Assembly (NCBI GenBank): GCA_947626435.1
Contig: CANQSB010000024.1
Span: 1 to 49,581, forward strand
Source: an uncultured Lachnospiraceae bacterium
GTDB lineage: Bacteria; Bacillota; Clostridia; Lachnospirales; Lachnospiraceae
Direction: 5' to 3'
Length of the DNA: 49,581 nucleotides
Shown: one piece after another, positions 15,374 to 24,822 of the stretch
How the letters are laid out: the number at the start of each line of letters is the position of its first letter
How positions within the stretch are numbered: the stretch's first letter is position 1
Notes under the pieces: model-generated
The model's input: only the letters and a program-made list of their open reading frames with translations
The model's database searches: none
Told to the model about the DNA's origin: nothing
Program-made: the position numbers and the translations under genes

Positions 15374-17415
15374 TATATTGCCCCTTCCTCAAGCATCTGG
15401 TTTAATGTGGTCTTGATTATATTGATTGCGCGCTCGGGCGAAGTGTCCGCAAGCTGCGCGCCTGCGATATTCATATGGCCGCCGCCGCCAAGACGCTCCA
15501 TTATTACCTGTACGTTTACCTCGTCAATCGACCTCGCCGAAATATATGATTTTCCATTGTAATCCGTAACTACAAAGCTTGCCTTTATGCCATTCATATT
15601 TAGCAGCTCGTTTGCCGCCTGCGCGCCTATCTCCGTGGGGCTTTCAAGCCCATCTGCAGGACATATGCCCATTGCGTAGGCGTTTTTGTAAATCTCGGCG
15701 TTCCTTACCGCCTCCGCCTTTGCCTTGTACTCATTGGCGTCATCTCTGAACATCTTGCGCACGCGCGTCACGTCCGCGCCGCAGCGCCGCAGAAACGCCG
15801 CAGCCTCAAAGGTTCTGACGCCTGTTTTTGCCGTGAAATTGTTTGTATCAATCATAATGCCCGAATACATACAGTCGGCCTCATTATTTCTGACCTTTAC
15901 AGTGCCGGCTATATACTGCAGTATCTCCGCCACCATCTCACAGGTGCTTGACGCATACGGCTCTACATATGAGAGCGTCGCATTTTCGATTATTTCCGAA
16001 CTCTGCCTGTGGTGGTCTAGCACCACAACTGTCTTGCAGCCCCTGATAAGCTCAGGGCACTCCGTGATGCTTGGCTTATTTACGTCTACAACCACAAGCA
16101 CCGTATTGCTGCCCGCAAGCTCCTGCGCCTCGGCAGTACTTATGATAAAATCCTCCTCGTACACATTCCTGTCCCTGAAAAGCTCGACTAGCGGCTTGAC
16201 AGAATTTGTGATGTTGTCTATAACTATATGCGGTTTCCTTTCAAGCGCCCTCGCTATGCAGCTCACGCCCACCGCCGCGCCAAACGCGTCGGCATCAGCA
16301 AGCCTGTGCCCCATAATAAGCACCCTGTCTTTGCTTGTAATTATCTCCTGCAGCGCGTTTGCTTTGACTCTCGCCTTTACGCGCGTGTTCTTTTCCACCT
16401 GCTGGCTCTTGCCGCCGTAATATGCTATCGAATCGGGCGTCTTGATAACAGCCTGGTCGCCACCCCGCCCGAGCGCAATGTCAATCGCGTTTCTTGCGTA
16501 CTCCATGCACTGGTTGTATGTCGGCGCGTCAAGCCCCACGCCTATGCTGACCGTGAGCGCCATCTCATTGCCGATGTTTACGGTCTTTACGTCTTCAAGC
16601 AGGTCAAAGCGCGCCTCCTTTATCGCAAGCAGCGACTTTTTACGCATAATCACAAGATACTTGTCCTTTTCCGTCTTCCTCACTATGCCGTCAAGCGATG
16701 AAATATACTTGTTTATTTTCCTGTCTATCAGCGCTATCAGAAGCGAGCGGCGCACCTCCTCGACGCTTTCAAGCGCCTCGTCATAGTTGTCAATGTAAAT
16801 CAGTCCCATGGCAAGGCTCTGGTCGTCAATCTCGCCCAGTGCTTTTTTAAGGTCGGTCTCATCAAAGAGGTAGCCCGCAATCAGCAAATTGCCGCCATCG
16901 CTGTCCAATACCTCGCTGCTCTCCAGCACCTCATCTATCGAAATTTTTTTCAGTCTGAAAAGATAGTCATGCTCCTCAAAGGAAACCTCCATCTCCGTCT
17001 GCTGCTCAAACTCCAGCTTATCCCTTGTAATATACGGGAAAATTGACGTTATAGACTTGCGGTAGCCCTTTTCCTTGTGAGTTATCTTCTCAAACGCAAT
17101 GTTTGTCCATATAATCCTGCCGTTTTCGTCCATGAGCACATGCGGAAGCTCCAAATCCCTCAAAAGCCTGCGCTGTATCTGCCCATACTGAGTGGCAAAG
17201 CTTATAAATTCATTTAATATAAGCGGCTTGTTGTGGTTCAGGAGGGCAAGCATCACTATAAGGTAAAGCGCAAGAAACGCCGTGACGCACAGTCCCGCTG
17301 TTATATCCAGAAAATATATTCCCACATTGACAACCGCCAATATAAATCCTAATATCAAGGTAGCCTGAAGGTAAGACCTCAAATGCCCCTTGAGCCTAAT
17401 CCTTTTTTGCTTCAT
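15373..17415 (-). CDS. gdpP: Cyclic-di-AMP phosphodiesterase, DHH/DHHA1 family
   Basis: A membrane phosphodiesterase that hydrolyses c-di-AMP to pApA. The start at 17415 (MKQKRIRLKG) follows GAGGGG; the longer start at 17427 overlaps that ribosome site. The order is two membrane spans (residues about 15-60), a PAS-like domain, a degenerate GGDEF domain ending in GRGGDQA, then DHH (GHRLADADAFGAA, VVVDVNKP, LDHHRQS) and DHHA1 with GGGGHMNIAGAQL. The 680-residue length is normal. The gdpP-rplI-dnaB order is typical of Firmicutes and supports the assignment. Confidence 0.95.
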   Translation of the reverse strand: MKQKRIRLKGHLRSYLQATLILGFILAVVNVGIYFLDITAGLCVTAFLALYLIVMLALLNHNKPLILNEFISFATQYGQIQRRLLRDLELPHVLMDENGRIIWTNIAFEKITHKEKGYRKSITSIFPYITRDKLEFEQQTEMEVSFEEHDYLFRLKKISIDEVLESSEVLDSDGGNLLIAGYLFDETDLKKALGEIDDQSLAMGLIYIDNYDEALESVEEVRRSLLIALIDRKINKYISSLDGIVRKTEKDKYLVIMRKKSLLAIKEARFDLLEDVKTVNIGNEMALTVSIGVGLDAPTYNQCMEYARNAIDIALGRGGDQAVIKTPDSIAYYGGKSQQVEKNTRVKARVKANALQEIITSKDRVLIMGHRLADADAFGAAVGVSCIARALERKPHIVIDNITNSVKPLVELFRDRNVYEEDFIISTAEAQELAGSNTVLVVVDVNKPSITECPELIRGCKTVVVLDHHRQSSEIIENATLSYVEPYASSTCEMVAEILQYIAGTVKVRNNEADCMYSGIMIDTNNFTAKTGVRTFEAAAFLRRCGADVTRVRKMFRDDANEYKAKAEAVRNAEIYKNAYAMGICPADGLESPTEIGAQAANELLNMNGIKASFVVTDYNGKSYISARSIDEVNVQVIMERLGGGGHMNIAGAQLADTSPERAINIIKTTLNQMLEEGAI

Positions 17416-17517
17416 GTATCCCCTCATTAAGCCGCCAGCCGCAGCTTATGCTAATCGTATAAATTAAGTATATCATTATTTTCCATAAAATTCCATAGCA
17501 TATTTTGTCAGTCATTG

Positions 17518-18768
17518 TCATAAACTGCTGTTTTTTGCGTAGAGCTTAACAAGATTTATCAGTATTCCAACTACCGCTTCCATATCCTCGATAACAGCAA
17601 ATTCATTTCTGCCATGATGCCCCTCAGAGCCTGTGCATATATTGGGACAGGGCAAGCCGTCAAAGGAAAGCCGCGCTCCGTCAGTGCCGCCTCGTATCGC
17701 CGAAATTTTAGGCTCTACGCCCGCCTCTCTCATAGCCTGCGCCAGATTGTCCACAATATGCATATGCGGCTCTATCATCTCGCGCATATTGCTGTAGGAA
17801 TCAGTTATTTCCACATGGAAAAGCTTTTCGCCGTACTTTTCGTTTAAGCGGTCAGCCGTCTTTGCAAATATCTCCTTGCGCTGCTCAAACCTTTGCCTGT
17901 CGTGGTCGCGTATGATAAAGTCCGCCGACGCCTCCTCAACAGTGCCATTAATATCCGTGATATGGAAAAAACCCTCATAGCCCTCCGTATTCTCGGGACA
18001 TTCATTCGGCAGACCGCCTGCAAACTCGTATATCATCTTAATGGCGTTTCTCATAATATTTTTCGCATAGCCTGGGTGTACGCTTTTTCCTGTAACACGA
18101 AGCTTTGCGGCAGCGGCGTTAAAGCACTCAAAGCTCATATCGCCAAGCTCGCCGCCGTCAACAGTATAAGCGTAATCCGCGCCAAAGCCCTTGATGTCAA
18201 AAAACTCGACTCCGTTGCCAACCTCCTCGTCGGGAGTAAAGCCGATACAGATTTTGCCGTGCCGCACTTCGGGATTCTTTAGGAAATATTCAGCCATAGC
18301 CATTATTTCCGCCACGCCCGCCTTGTCATCGCCGCCAAGCAGGGTGCTGCCGTCCGTCACAATAATGCTTTTGCCTTTACAAGACTCCAGCATAGGAAAC
18401 TCGCTCACCCGCGTGACTATATTCTTTTCGGCGTTTAAGACAATGTCGCATCCGTCATAGTTTTCAATTATGCGTGGCTTTACATTCTCGTCGCTCACGG
18501 CATCGGAGGTGTCCATATGCGCTATAAAACCGATTGACGGCGCGCTGCTGTCTGCGCCAAGATTTGAAGGAATTGACGCATATACATAGCAGTGCTCTCT
18601 GTCATAACGCACCTCCGACGCACCCATCTGCGTAAGCTCGTCCGCCAAAAGCGCCGCAAGCTTGTGCTGCTTTTCTGTAGAAGGCACTTTATCCGAAAAT
18701 TCTTCTCTTGACTGGGTGTCGATCTTCACGTACCTTAAAAAGTTTTCTATTACCCTGGAATACGACAT
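17518..18768 (-). CDS. pepT: Peptidase T (tripeptide aminopeptidase)
   Basis: A 416-residue cytosolic zinc exopeptidase (M20B) that removes the N-terminal residue of tripeptides. The start at 18768 (MSYSRVIENFL) follows GAGGA and gives the usual family length; the frame extends 29 codons further without a ribosome site. Motifs are GFIAHMDTSD (metal ligand His and Asp), LLGGDDKAGVAEIMAM, FTPDEEVGNG (catalytic and metal Glu), YTVDGG, and IRGGTDGARLS with GHHGRNEFAV near the end. About 100 bases separate it from gdpP downstream. Confidence 0.95.
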   Translation of the reverse strand: MSYSRVIENFLRYVKIDTQSREEFSDKVPSTEKQHKLAALLADELTQMGASEVRYDREHCYVYASIPSNLGADSSAPSIGFIAHMDTSDAVSDENVKPRIIENYDGCDIVLNAEKNIVTRVSEFPMLESCKGKSIIVTDGSTLLGGDDKAGVAEIMAMAEYFLKNPEVRHGKICIGFTPDEEVGNGVEFFDIKGFGADYAYTVDGGELGDMSFECFNAAAAKLRVTGKSVHPGYAKNIMRNAIKMIYEFAGGLPNECPENTEGYEGFFHITDINGTVEEASADFIIRDHDRQRFEQRKEIFAKTADRLNEKYGEKLFHVEITDSYSNMREMIEPHMHIVDNLAQAMREAGVEPKISAIRGGTDGARLSFDGLPCPNICTGSEGHHGRNEFAVIEDMEAVVGILINLVKLYAKNSSL

Positions 18769-19269
18769 TTCTTCCTCGTTTCTGCGCCGTTTGAGAGTGT
18801 CAGACGCAAATATTTTTATATATGATGATTTTATGCGGATATCAGCTGTTGGCAAAAAGTGGTTTTTTATGCTGCTTTTCTTAATATATCACTATATGGC
18901 GGATTAGTCAAATATTACGGGAATTCTGCGGCATTATTGAGGTACTTATTAAATTTTTGTTTTTAATTTTTGCGATACCCCACCCCCATGCCAACACCCA
19001 GAAACCGCTTAGATATGCCTGCCGCGCATACCTAGGCCGCAAGGGCGTGTTTTCTTATACAATGGTCCAACACCCGGAGGGCGATTTGCCTGGACGGCAA
19101 ATCGAGGCACACGGAGCCACGGACGGCGACTTGTGCCGGCCTCGTCCTCACTAAAACACCTAAATCCATTGTATTAGAAAATCCGTCCTCGCGGACTGTG
19201 TATGCGAGGCAGGCATATCTAAGCGGTTTCGTCCGCTTCAGCCAATACCTGTTTCCACCATCATCACCC
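18769..19269. other. Intergenic region upstream of pepT
   Basis: About 500 bases between pepT and the Gx-family membrane protein gene, both on the minus strand. Its main content is the 228-bp palindrome at 19002-19229. The remainder near 18860-18990 is AT-rich and should contain the pepT promoter. I see no credible gene; the open frames here run through the palindrome. Confidence 0.55.
19002..19229. repeat. 228-bp intergenic palindrome
   Basis: The arms begin AAACCGCTTAGATATGCCTG on the left and end with its exact complement on the right. Pairing continues imperfectly over about 64 bases per side, to ACAATGG/CCATTGT. The interior of about 100 bases contains smaller inverted repeats such as GATTTGCC/GGCAAATC. 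It is more GC-rich than the flanks. It does not share sequence with the palindrome at 11788 but has a similar design and also lies between genes. Confidence 0.75.
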
Positions 19270-19761
19270 TCACCCCACATACTTTTTCAATATCCCCTCA
19301 ACCTGTCTCGCCACCACCCCCACAGCCATCCCAGCAACCGCTCCGCCTATCATAAGCAACGGCAAATAATACACAATCCCCCAGCTTTCCAGCACGCACA
19401 CCGCCACAATAAACTGCCCAATATTATGCGCCGTACCGCCCGCAATACTCACCCCAACTATAGAAAACCCCTTCAGCCTCTTTAAACCCAGCATCACCAA
19501 AAAACTCACCACGCCCCCCGCCATACTGTAAATAAGCGATGCCATATTCCCAAACATAAACGCCGACAACACAATCCTCGCCACTAAAATAATAAACACC
19601 TGCCTAGGCGGCATATAATACAGTCCCATCAGCACGACAAGATTAGCCAACCCAAGCTTAATTCCCGCCACGCCCACAGAAAACGGAATCAACATCTCTA
19701 CATATCCCAAAATCATCGCCAATGCCGTAAGCATTGCAGAATACGCAATTTTACGCGCCAT
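19270..19761 (-). CDS. Gx transporter family membrane protein (HepA-I-like)
   Basis: A 163-residue membrane protein matching the Gx transporter / heptaprenyl diphosphate synthase component I family. The start at 19761 (MARKIAYSAMLTALAMILGY) gives the family N-terminus; a 22-residue upstream extension is not supported. About five hydrophobic spans are visible, with the conserved VGVAGIKLGLANLV, FMFGNMASLIYSMAGG and GGTAHNIGQ segments. The family resembles small substrate-binding ECF-type proteins, and its true role is not settled. It lies about 180 bases downstream of apbE, a pairing often seen in Firmicute flavin or quinone redox clusters. Confidence 0.85.
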   Translation of the reverse strand: MARKIAYSAMLTALAMILGYVEMLIPFSVGVAGIKLGLANLVVLMGLYYMPPRQVFIILVARIVLSAFMFGNMASLIYSMAGGVVSFLVMLGLKRLKGFSIVGVSIAGGTAHNIGQFIVAVCVLESWGIVYYLPLLMIGGAVAGMAVGVVARQVEGILKKYVG

Positions 19762-19937
19762 TATAATACCCCATTCCTTATATAAAAAAGGCTTTTTAAC
19801 ACCCCAACCGTCGGATTTGCGCGCCAACGCAATCCCTATGTCGTATCAATACATTTACCCTAATACAAATCAGCCAGAGAAAAAGCAGATCCTGCCGCAA
19901 ATTCGCCAGACAGCACAGGCAAATTCAACCGACTTCA

Positions 19938-20999
19938 TTAACGAATTATCTCATATTCCAGTTCCGACGCAAAGCTGCCATCAAGTCCCTCCGTCACATA
20001 AAGCTTTCCCTGTTCATCAAAAAGTACAAGTTCAAACTCGCCCTTATGCCCGCGCCAAAGCTCCACCGCCCTGTCATACCCCATCACAAAAATCGCCGTA
20101 GAAAGCCCGTCCGCAAGCGTCCCATCACTACACACCACAGTCGCGGAAACAAGCCCGCTGTCCGACGGCTTTCCCGTCCTAGGGTCTATTATATGATGGT
20201 AAATTTCACCGTCCTTTTCAAAATACCTCTCATATCCCCCCGAAGTAACCACCGCCCTGCTGCTGCCAGCTCCGCCCGAAAATCCTTCAAAGGAAAGTAT
20301 TCCCAAATAAGGCAACGCCCCATCAGGACTTTTGACCGCGATTTTCCACTCGCTCCCATCAGGCTTTGAGCCATATATCTGTACATTGCCGCCAAGATTC
20401 AGTATCGCGCCGCCTATGTCGTATTCCGCCAAAACCTCCGCGACACGCTGCGCCGCATATCCCTTCCCTATGCCGCCAAAATCAAGCTCCATTTGCCGCG
20501 GCATTTCCAACCTGCCTGACTCACGCGAATATTTAAGCCTCGACATATCGACATACGCCAAAAGCTCCGAAAGCTCCTCATCATCAGGCACCCTGAACTC
20601 GCCGCCCGCAAATCCCCAAGCCTTCATCACGGGATAAATCGTTATGTCAAATGCGCCCCCGCTCATCTCATTTATTTCAATCGACCGCTCCAAAAGATAC
20701 CCCAAATCTTCCGAAAGCACGCCCTCCTTTTCAGCATTAAGCCGCGAAACCTCGCTGTCAGCGTTACCCGTAGATAACAGCTCATCTATACGCCGTATTT
20801 CAAGAACAGCCCTGTCAAGTGCCTCCTCGCCTTCAGCGCCATATGCCGTAAGCTCCATATAAGTGTCCATCGCAAACACCGACCTTGACGCGCTTTTACC
20901 CGTTCCATAATGTTTAAGCAGCAGACACGCAATTATAACGCATACCAATAAAGCAGGAATACTCCTGCAGACCTTCCCACTAAACCGCCTATTTCCCAA
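19938..20999 (-). CDS. apbE: FAD:protein FMN transferase (ApbE)
   Basis: Attaches FMN covalently to Thr/Ser of exported flavoproteins. A TTG at 20999 follows AAAGGAG at five bases and is the best-supported start; ATGs at 21014 and 21047 lack a ribosome site. The N-terminus has a hydrophobic span with IIAC, a possible lipobox. ApbE motifs are VFAMDTYMELTAYG, DFGGIGKGYAAQRV, AILNLGGNVQIYG, TSGGYERYF, HIIDPRTGKP and LADGLSTAIFVMGYDRA (Mg-binding Asp). No flavinylated partner is visible in this window. Confidence 0.93.
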   Translation of the reverse strand: MGNRRFSGKVCRSIPALLVCVIIACLLLKHYGTGKSASRSVFAMDTYMELTAYGAEGEEALDRAVLEIRRIDELLSTGNADSEVSRLNAEKEGVLSEDLGYLLERSIEINEMSGGAFDITIYPVMKAWGFAGGEFRVPDDEELSELLAYVDMSRLKYSRESGRLEMPRQMELDFGGIGKGYAAQRVAEVLAEYDIGGAILNLGGNVQIYGSKPDGSEWKIAVKSPDGALPYLGILSFEGFSGGAGSSRAVVTSGGYERYFEKDGEIYHHIIDPRTGKPSDSGLVSATVVCSDGTLADGLSTAIFVMGYDRAVELWRGHKGEFELVLFDEQGKLYVTEGLDGSFASELEYEIIR

Positions 21000-21050
21000 A
21001 GTGGCTCCTTTCATTATACAACCAGTCACTTGAAACACTTCATTCAACTA

Positions 21051-21079
21051 AAAAATTGGCTGCCCTCTCGAACAGCCAA
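21051..21079 (-). terminator. Terminator of the rpsF-ssb-rpsR operon
   Basis: On the minus strand the stem TTGGCTG/CAGCCAA with a 10-base loop is followed by TTTTT. It lies 23 bases downstream of the rpsR stop codon. Confidence 0.85.
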
Positions 21080-21101
21080 CTCTTACAATTATTATTTTTG
21101 A

Positions 21102-21365
21102 TTAATCAATCGTGTAAGGCATCAACGCAACATGACGCGCGCGCTTGATAGCTACCGTCAAAGCCCTCTGATGCTTAGCGCAGTTGCCTGTAATTCTCCT
21201 CGGAAGGATTTTACCTCTCTCAGAAACATACCTGTTGAGCTTGCTGACATTCTTGTAGTCAATTACATTGTCCTTACCGCAAAATACACATACTTTCTTT
21301 CTACGACGTATGCCGCCTCTCCTTTTCATCGGGGAATCAGCTTTTTCAGTTTTATTAAAAGCCAT
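21102..21365 (-). CDS. rpsR: 30S ribosomal protein S18
   Basis: An 87-residue small-subunit protein. The start at 21365 ([18 protein letters not shown]) follows a clear AGGAGG; the upstream in-frame extension is not needed. KVCVFC plus the later CAKHQR provides the cysteines of the zinc-binding form of S18. [20 protein letters not shown] and [20 protein letters not shown] are diagnostic. Last gene of the rpsF-ssb-rpsR operon. Confidence 0.97.
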   Translation of the reverse strand: MAFNKTEKADSPMKRRGGIRRRKKVCVFCGKDNVIDYKNVSKLNRYVSERGKILPRRITGNCAKHQRALTVAIKRARHVALMPYTID

Positions 21366-21449
21366 GATAAAGCCTCCTATTCTTAAAAATCTTATACAAC
21401 GGAAAACGCACTTTGCAAATTTCCCATTGTAATTAACCAAAACAGATTA

Positions 21450-21902
21450 TTAGTTAAATGGCAATTCCTCATCTATTCCGTCAGGAATATTCATAAAATC
21501 ATCGCTTGCCGACATAGGCGCCGCCGACTGCTGATTTGAACTGCCGCCATCAAAGCCTCCTCCGGCGTTTGATGAGCTATTCTTGCTCTCGGCAAATTCC
21601 TGGTCATCCACGATAACCTCCGTGGTATAAACCTTGACGCCGTCTTTATTGGTATAGCTGCCTGTCTGTATACGACCTGACACGGCAATCTTCGTGCCCT
21701 TGCGGAAATACTTCTCCGCAAACTCACCCGACTTGCCGAACGCGACGCACGGAATAAAATCCGCCGTGTTTTCGTCATTACCGCGATTAAATCTTCTGTC
21801 TACCGCAAGCGTATATCTTGCAATTGCCATAGGGCTTGCGCCCTGTGAATATCTTACTTCAGGGTCTCTTGTTAAACGTCCCATTAAAATTACTTTATTC
21901 AT
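21450..21902 (-). CDS. ssb: Single-stranded DNA-binding protein
   Basis: A 150-residue protein with an N-terminal OB fold (MNKVILMGRLTRDPEVRYS, YTLAVDRRF, GKSGEFAEKYFRKGTKIAV, GRIQTGSYTNKDG). A flexible Gly/Ser/Gln linker leads to the acidic tail MNIPDGIDEELPF, which recruits repair and replication proteins. AGGAG lies just ahead of the ATG. It sits between rpsF and rpsR as in most Firmicutes. Confidence 0.96.
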   Translation of the reverse strand: MNKVILMGRLTRDPEVRYSQGASPMAIARYTLAVDRRFNRGNDENTADFIPCVAFGKSGEFAEKYFRKGTKIAVSGRIQTGSYTNKDGVKVYTTEVIVDDQEFAESKNSSSNAGGGFDGGSSNQQSAAPMSASDDFMNIPDGIDEELPFN

Positions 21903-21926
21903 TTAGTTCTCCTAATCCGTATGCGT

Positions 21927-22217
21927 TTATTTGCCGTCCTGTTTAACGCACAAATATCTGATGACATTTTCCATAAGACGCACTCGTGACTCGACCTCAC
22001 CCGGAACCGTAGGCTCACCGTCAAACTGAATGAAGTAATAGAAGCCTTCCCTCATCTTGCGAATCTCGTATGCAAGCCTCTTCTTGCCCCACTCGTCCAC
22101 ATTCGTAATAGTGCCGCCGTGCCTTGTAATAATGTCCTTTACCCGCTCAATAGTAGCGTTTCTGTCGTCATCCTCAAGCTTAGCGCTTACAACAACGGCC
22201 AATTCATATTTGTTCAT
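21927..22217 (-). CDS. rpsF: 30S ribosomal protein S6
   Basis: A 96-residue protein that binds S18 on the small subunit. The start at 22217 (MNKYELAVVVSAKLEDD) follows AGGAGG; the longer frame to 22280 runs through that ribosome site. Typical segments are DIITRHGGTITNVDEWGKKR, LAYEIRKMREGFYYFIQF and ENVIRYLCVK. First gene of its operon. Confidence 0.96.
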   Translation of the reverse strand: MNKYELAVVVSAKLEDDDRNATIERVKDIITRHGGTITNVDEWGKKRLAYEIRKMREGFYYFIQFDGEPTVPGEVESRVRLMENVIRYLCVKQDGK

Positions 22218-22283
22218 CTTGTTACCTCCTTTTGGTCTTTGGCTTCTCCCCGAAGGAAAAGCAAGGATTTTATATATCACGGA

Positions 22284-22317
22284 AATTTATGTTAGCATAT
22301 TTTCTTTTTTTTTTCAA
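22284..22317 (-). promoter_or_regulatory. Promoter of the rpsF operon
   Basis: On the minus strand TTGAAA and TAACAT are separated by 17 bases that include a run of adenines, about 70 bases upstream of the rpsF start. This is a normal housekeeping-type promoter spacing. Confidence 0.5.
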
Positions 22318-22361
22318 GAGTTTTGTAATTTTTTATGATATTTTTTTGCCTGACAGCGGTT

Positions 22362-24359
22362 TTAATCCTTCCTACCAAACTTATTTTTCACAAAAAGCTG
22401 CACCTCGTAGGGCTTCAAAAACTCCATGCGCTCGCCTTCCAGCATCACATAGCTGTCATGCAGGCTGTAAACCTTTTCGTCATTTGTATGATTAATGACA
22501 AACAACCAGATTTTGCTGTCATTTTCGCGCGTCATCAGTTCTACGCCTGCGGGCGCGCTGCCAAGTGTCGCGACTCCGCTTTGGTTTACAAAGTACTCCA
22601 CCAAATCCTCCATAAGCTCTTCGCCCGGCTCTGTGCCGACATACCAGACAACGCCGTTTTCATATTTATTTTCCGTAACGGCGGGCGTCTGCTTGTAAAA
22701 GCCTGTGGAATACTCGGCAAGCTGCTTTGCGCCTTTTAGTTTTATTATATCGCACCATTTTTGCGTTTCATACTCATTTTTCCCAAATAATACGCCACCC
22801 GTCGTTTCAAGCAGGCAGTCGTACTCAGGCACCTCTATGCCGCATATGTCGCCAAGCCTCCCCGGCAGCTCGCGGTCAGTCATGCAAAGGTTTGTCGCGT
22901 CTTTTACACCAGTGCGCATTGTGAGGATAAGCCTGCCGCCTGCCAACACATAATCGATATACCGCTGCTCCAACTCCGGCGTCATCAAATACTGCAGTGG
23001 CGCGACCACAAGCTTATACTTTGAAAAATCCGCCGTGTCAGGTATAAAGTCCACCGGGATTTTTTTGTCATAAAACGCCTTGTGGTACTTATAAAGCTGC
23101 CCCACATAGCTTAATTCAGGATGATGTGGCTGTATGTCAAAGGCGTAATTTTGCCTGAAATTGTGGACGATAGCCACCTCCGCGTTTGGCATGCTGCCTT
23201 CAAACTCGTCCATATATTTTGAAAACCTGTGCGTGAGCTGCTTTGCCTCCTCATATGTGCGCCCCGGATTGCCACTGTGCCCTAATATGCCGTGCCAATA
23301 CTGTTCTGTGCCCATAGCGCATGTGCGCCACCTGAAAAACACAACCGCGTCAGCGCCATGCGCCACCGACTGCATTGCCCACACGCTCATCTGCCCCGGT
23401 TCAAGCGCCCTGCCCATTATCTCCCAGCCTGCCATTCCCGCCTGCTGTTCCATAATCCAGAACGGCATATTTTTATACCCGCGCACCACATCATGTGACG
23501 CCGCAAGCTCATTGTCGGGCTGGTGCGGCTGCTTCTGCCAATGTCCCGCGGGGTAAATGTCATTCGACACAAAATCAAGCAGTTTTCCTAAATCATAATA
23601 GTCCACTTTATTGTCAAAGCACATATAGTTATGCGTGATAAAATGCTTCGGGCAGTTTTCCCTGATGATATCCGCCTGCATTTTGGCAAAGTCAACAATC
23701 AAATCGGAGCAGAAGCATTTCCAGTCGAGCATCGCTGAAGGATTCTCGCCGACAGCCGTAATAAGCGGCGTGCTTATCTGCGAAAAGCTGTTGTAGCCCT
23801 GGCTCCAGAACGCCGTACCCCATGCGTCATTTAATCTATCTATCGTGCCATATTTTTTGATAAGCCATTTTTGAAAATTCGCGCGGCATGAACTGCACAT
23901 GCATAAATCGCCATGCGAGTTGCCCAGCTCATTGTCAATCTGCCAGCCTATCACGCCCTCATTATCGGCAAACCTTTGTGACATTGCCGTTACAAACCGC
24001 CTTATATGCCCGCGGTAAACTTCATTTGACTGGCAGTCATGATGCCTGCCGCCAAAAAATCTGCGTCTGCCCTGTCGGTCAATCGGCTGTATCTCAGGAT
24101 TTTTGCGAACTATCCATGCGGGCGGAGCGGCTGTAGGGGTGCCCAGTATAGTTTTGATGCCGTATTTGTTTAAAAGGGCAACCGCCTCTTCAAGCCACTC
24201 AAAATGAAATTCGCCCTCCTCCGGCTCCATTTTAAACCATGAAAATTCTGCCATTCTCACTACCTGAACGCCCATTTCCTGCATAAGCCTTGCGTCAATC
24301 TCCCAACGCTCGCGGCTCCAATGCTCAGGATAATAGTCAACCCCAAAATGTATACCCAT
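22362..24359 (-). CDS. Beta-galactosidase, GH42 family
   Basis: A 665-residue cytoplasmic retaining beta-galactosidase. The N-terminal TIM barrel starts GVDYYPEHW and includes GTPTAAPPAW. The acid/base is E144 in GWQIDNELG, and the nucleophile is E304 in WIMEQQAG. C109, C153, C155 and C158 form the structural zinc site of many GH42 enzymes. The trimerisation domain and short C-terminal beta domain follow. No signal peptide, so the substrate is probably imported galactosides or plant-derived galacto-oligosaccharides. No transporter or regulator stands beside it. Length is normal. Confidence 0.94.
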   Translation of the reverse strand: MGIHFGVDYYPEHWSRERWEIDARLMQEMGVQVVRMAEFSWFKMEPEEGEFHFEWLEEAVALLNKYGIKTILGTPTAAPPAWIVRKNPEIQPIDRQGRRRFFGGRHHDCQSNEVYRGHIRRFVTAMSQRFADNEGVIGWQIDNELGNSHGDLCMCSSCRANFQKWLIKKYGTIDRLNDAWGTAFWSQGYNSFSQISTPLITAVGENPSAMLDWKCFCSDLIVDFAKMQADIIRENCPKHFITHNYMCFDNKVDYYDLGKLLDFVSNDIYPAGHWQKQPHQPDNELAASHDVVRGYKNMPFWIMEQQAGMAGWEIMGRALEPGQMSVWAMQSVAHGADAVVFFRWRTCAMGTEQYWHGILGHSGNPGRTYEEAKQLTHRFSKYMDEFEGSMPNAEVAIVHNFRQNYAFDIQPHHPELSYVGQLYKYHKAFYDKKIPVDFIPDTADFSKYKLVVAPLQYLMTPELEQRYIDYVLAGGRLILTMRTGVKDATNLCMTDRELPGRLGDICGIEVPEYDCLLETTGGVLFGKNEYETQKWCDIIKLKGAKQLAEYSTGFYKQTPAVTENKYENGVVWYVGTEPGEELMEDLVEYFVNQSGVATLGSAPAGVELMTRENDSKIWLFVINHTNDEKVYSLHDSYVMLEGERMEFLKPYEVQLFVKNKFGRKD

Positions 24360-24478
24360 AATCTTACCTCATTTCCGCGCCTTCACTCGCGCACAACAGA
24401 TTTACGGCAGACAACGCCCTTTCCACATGCCAAAATAAAAAATTTATCTGCTCCTGCATAAGCGGCAGCCTAAAGTCA

Positions 24479-24754
24479 TTAGCCAAGCAATATCAACAAT
24501 GCCGCCAAAACCACAGCTACAACCGTCATCAAGCCAAGCTTAACATACCATTTCCCCGATGTCTGCGGTATAAAATCAAGCACAAAATACATCACCGCAA
24601 ATATGACAAACAGCCACAGCGGCGCAAGCATTAAAATAATGTTTTCCATAAAAAACATCGTACACAAAAGAAAACCCAATACTGTCCCCACAAGCGCAAT
24701 GACTGCGGCGACATAAAAATTTCCCTTTAAAATACGCCCTAATTTTTCCTTCAT
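24479..24754 (-). CDS. Small membrane protein, unknown function
   Basis: A 91-residue protein with three hydrophobic segments (about residues 13-35, 38-62 and 71-91) separated by short charged turns. The N-terminus MKEKLGRILKG is basic, so it is probably cytoplasmic. A GGAG ribosome site precedes the ATG. Not recognised. It stands between the GH42 gene and an alpha/beta hydrolase on the same strand, but nothing indicates a link to either. Confidence 0.65.
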   Translation of the reverse strand: MKEKLGRILKGNFYVAAVIALVGTVLGFLLCTMFFMENIILMLAPLWLFVIFAVMYFVLDFIPQTSGKWYVKLGLMTVVAVVLAALLILLG

Positions 24755-24822
24755 ATAATAATCTCCATTCTGCCAACAGGCTGGTACGCGGACAAATGCA
24801 AATACTTGATATCCCGCGTTTG

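Noticed and set aside
19032-19280. Open frames running through the 228-bp palindrome
   Set aside because: They arise from the inverted repeat and have no ribosome site or plausible protein composition.
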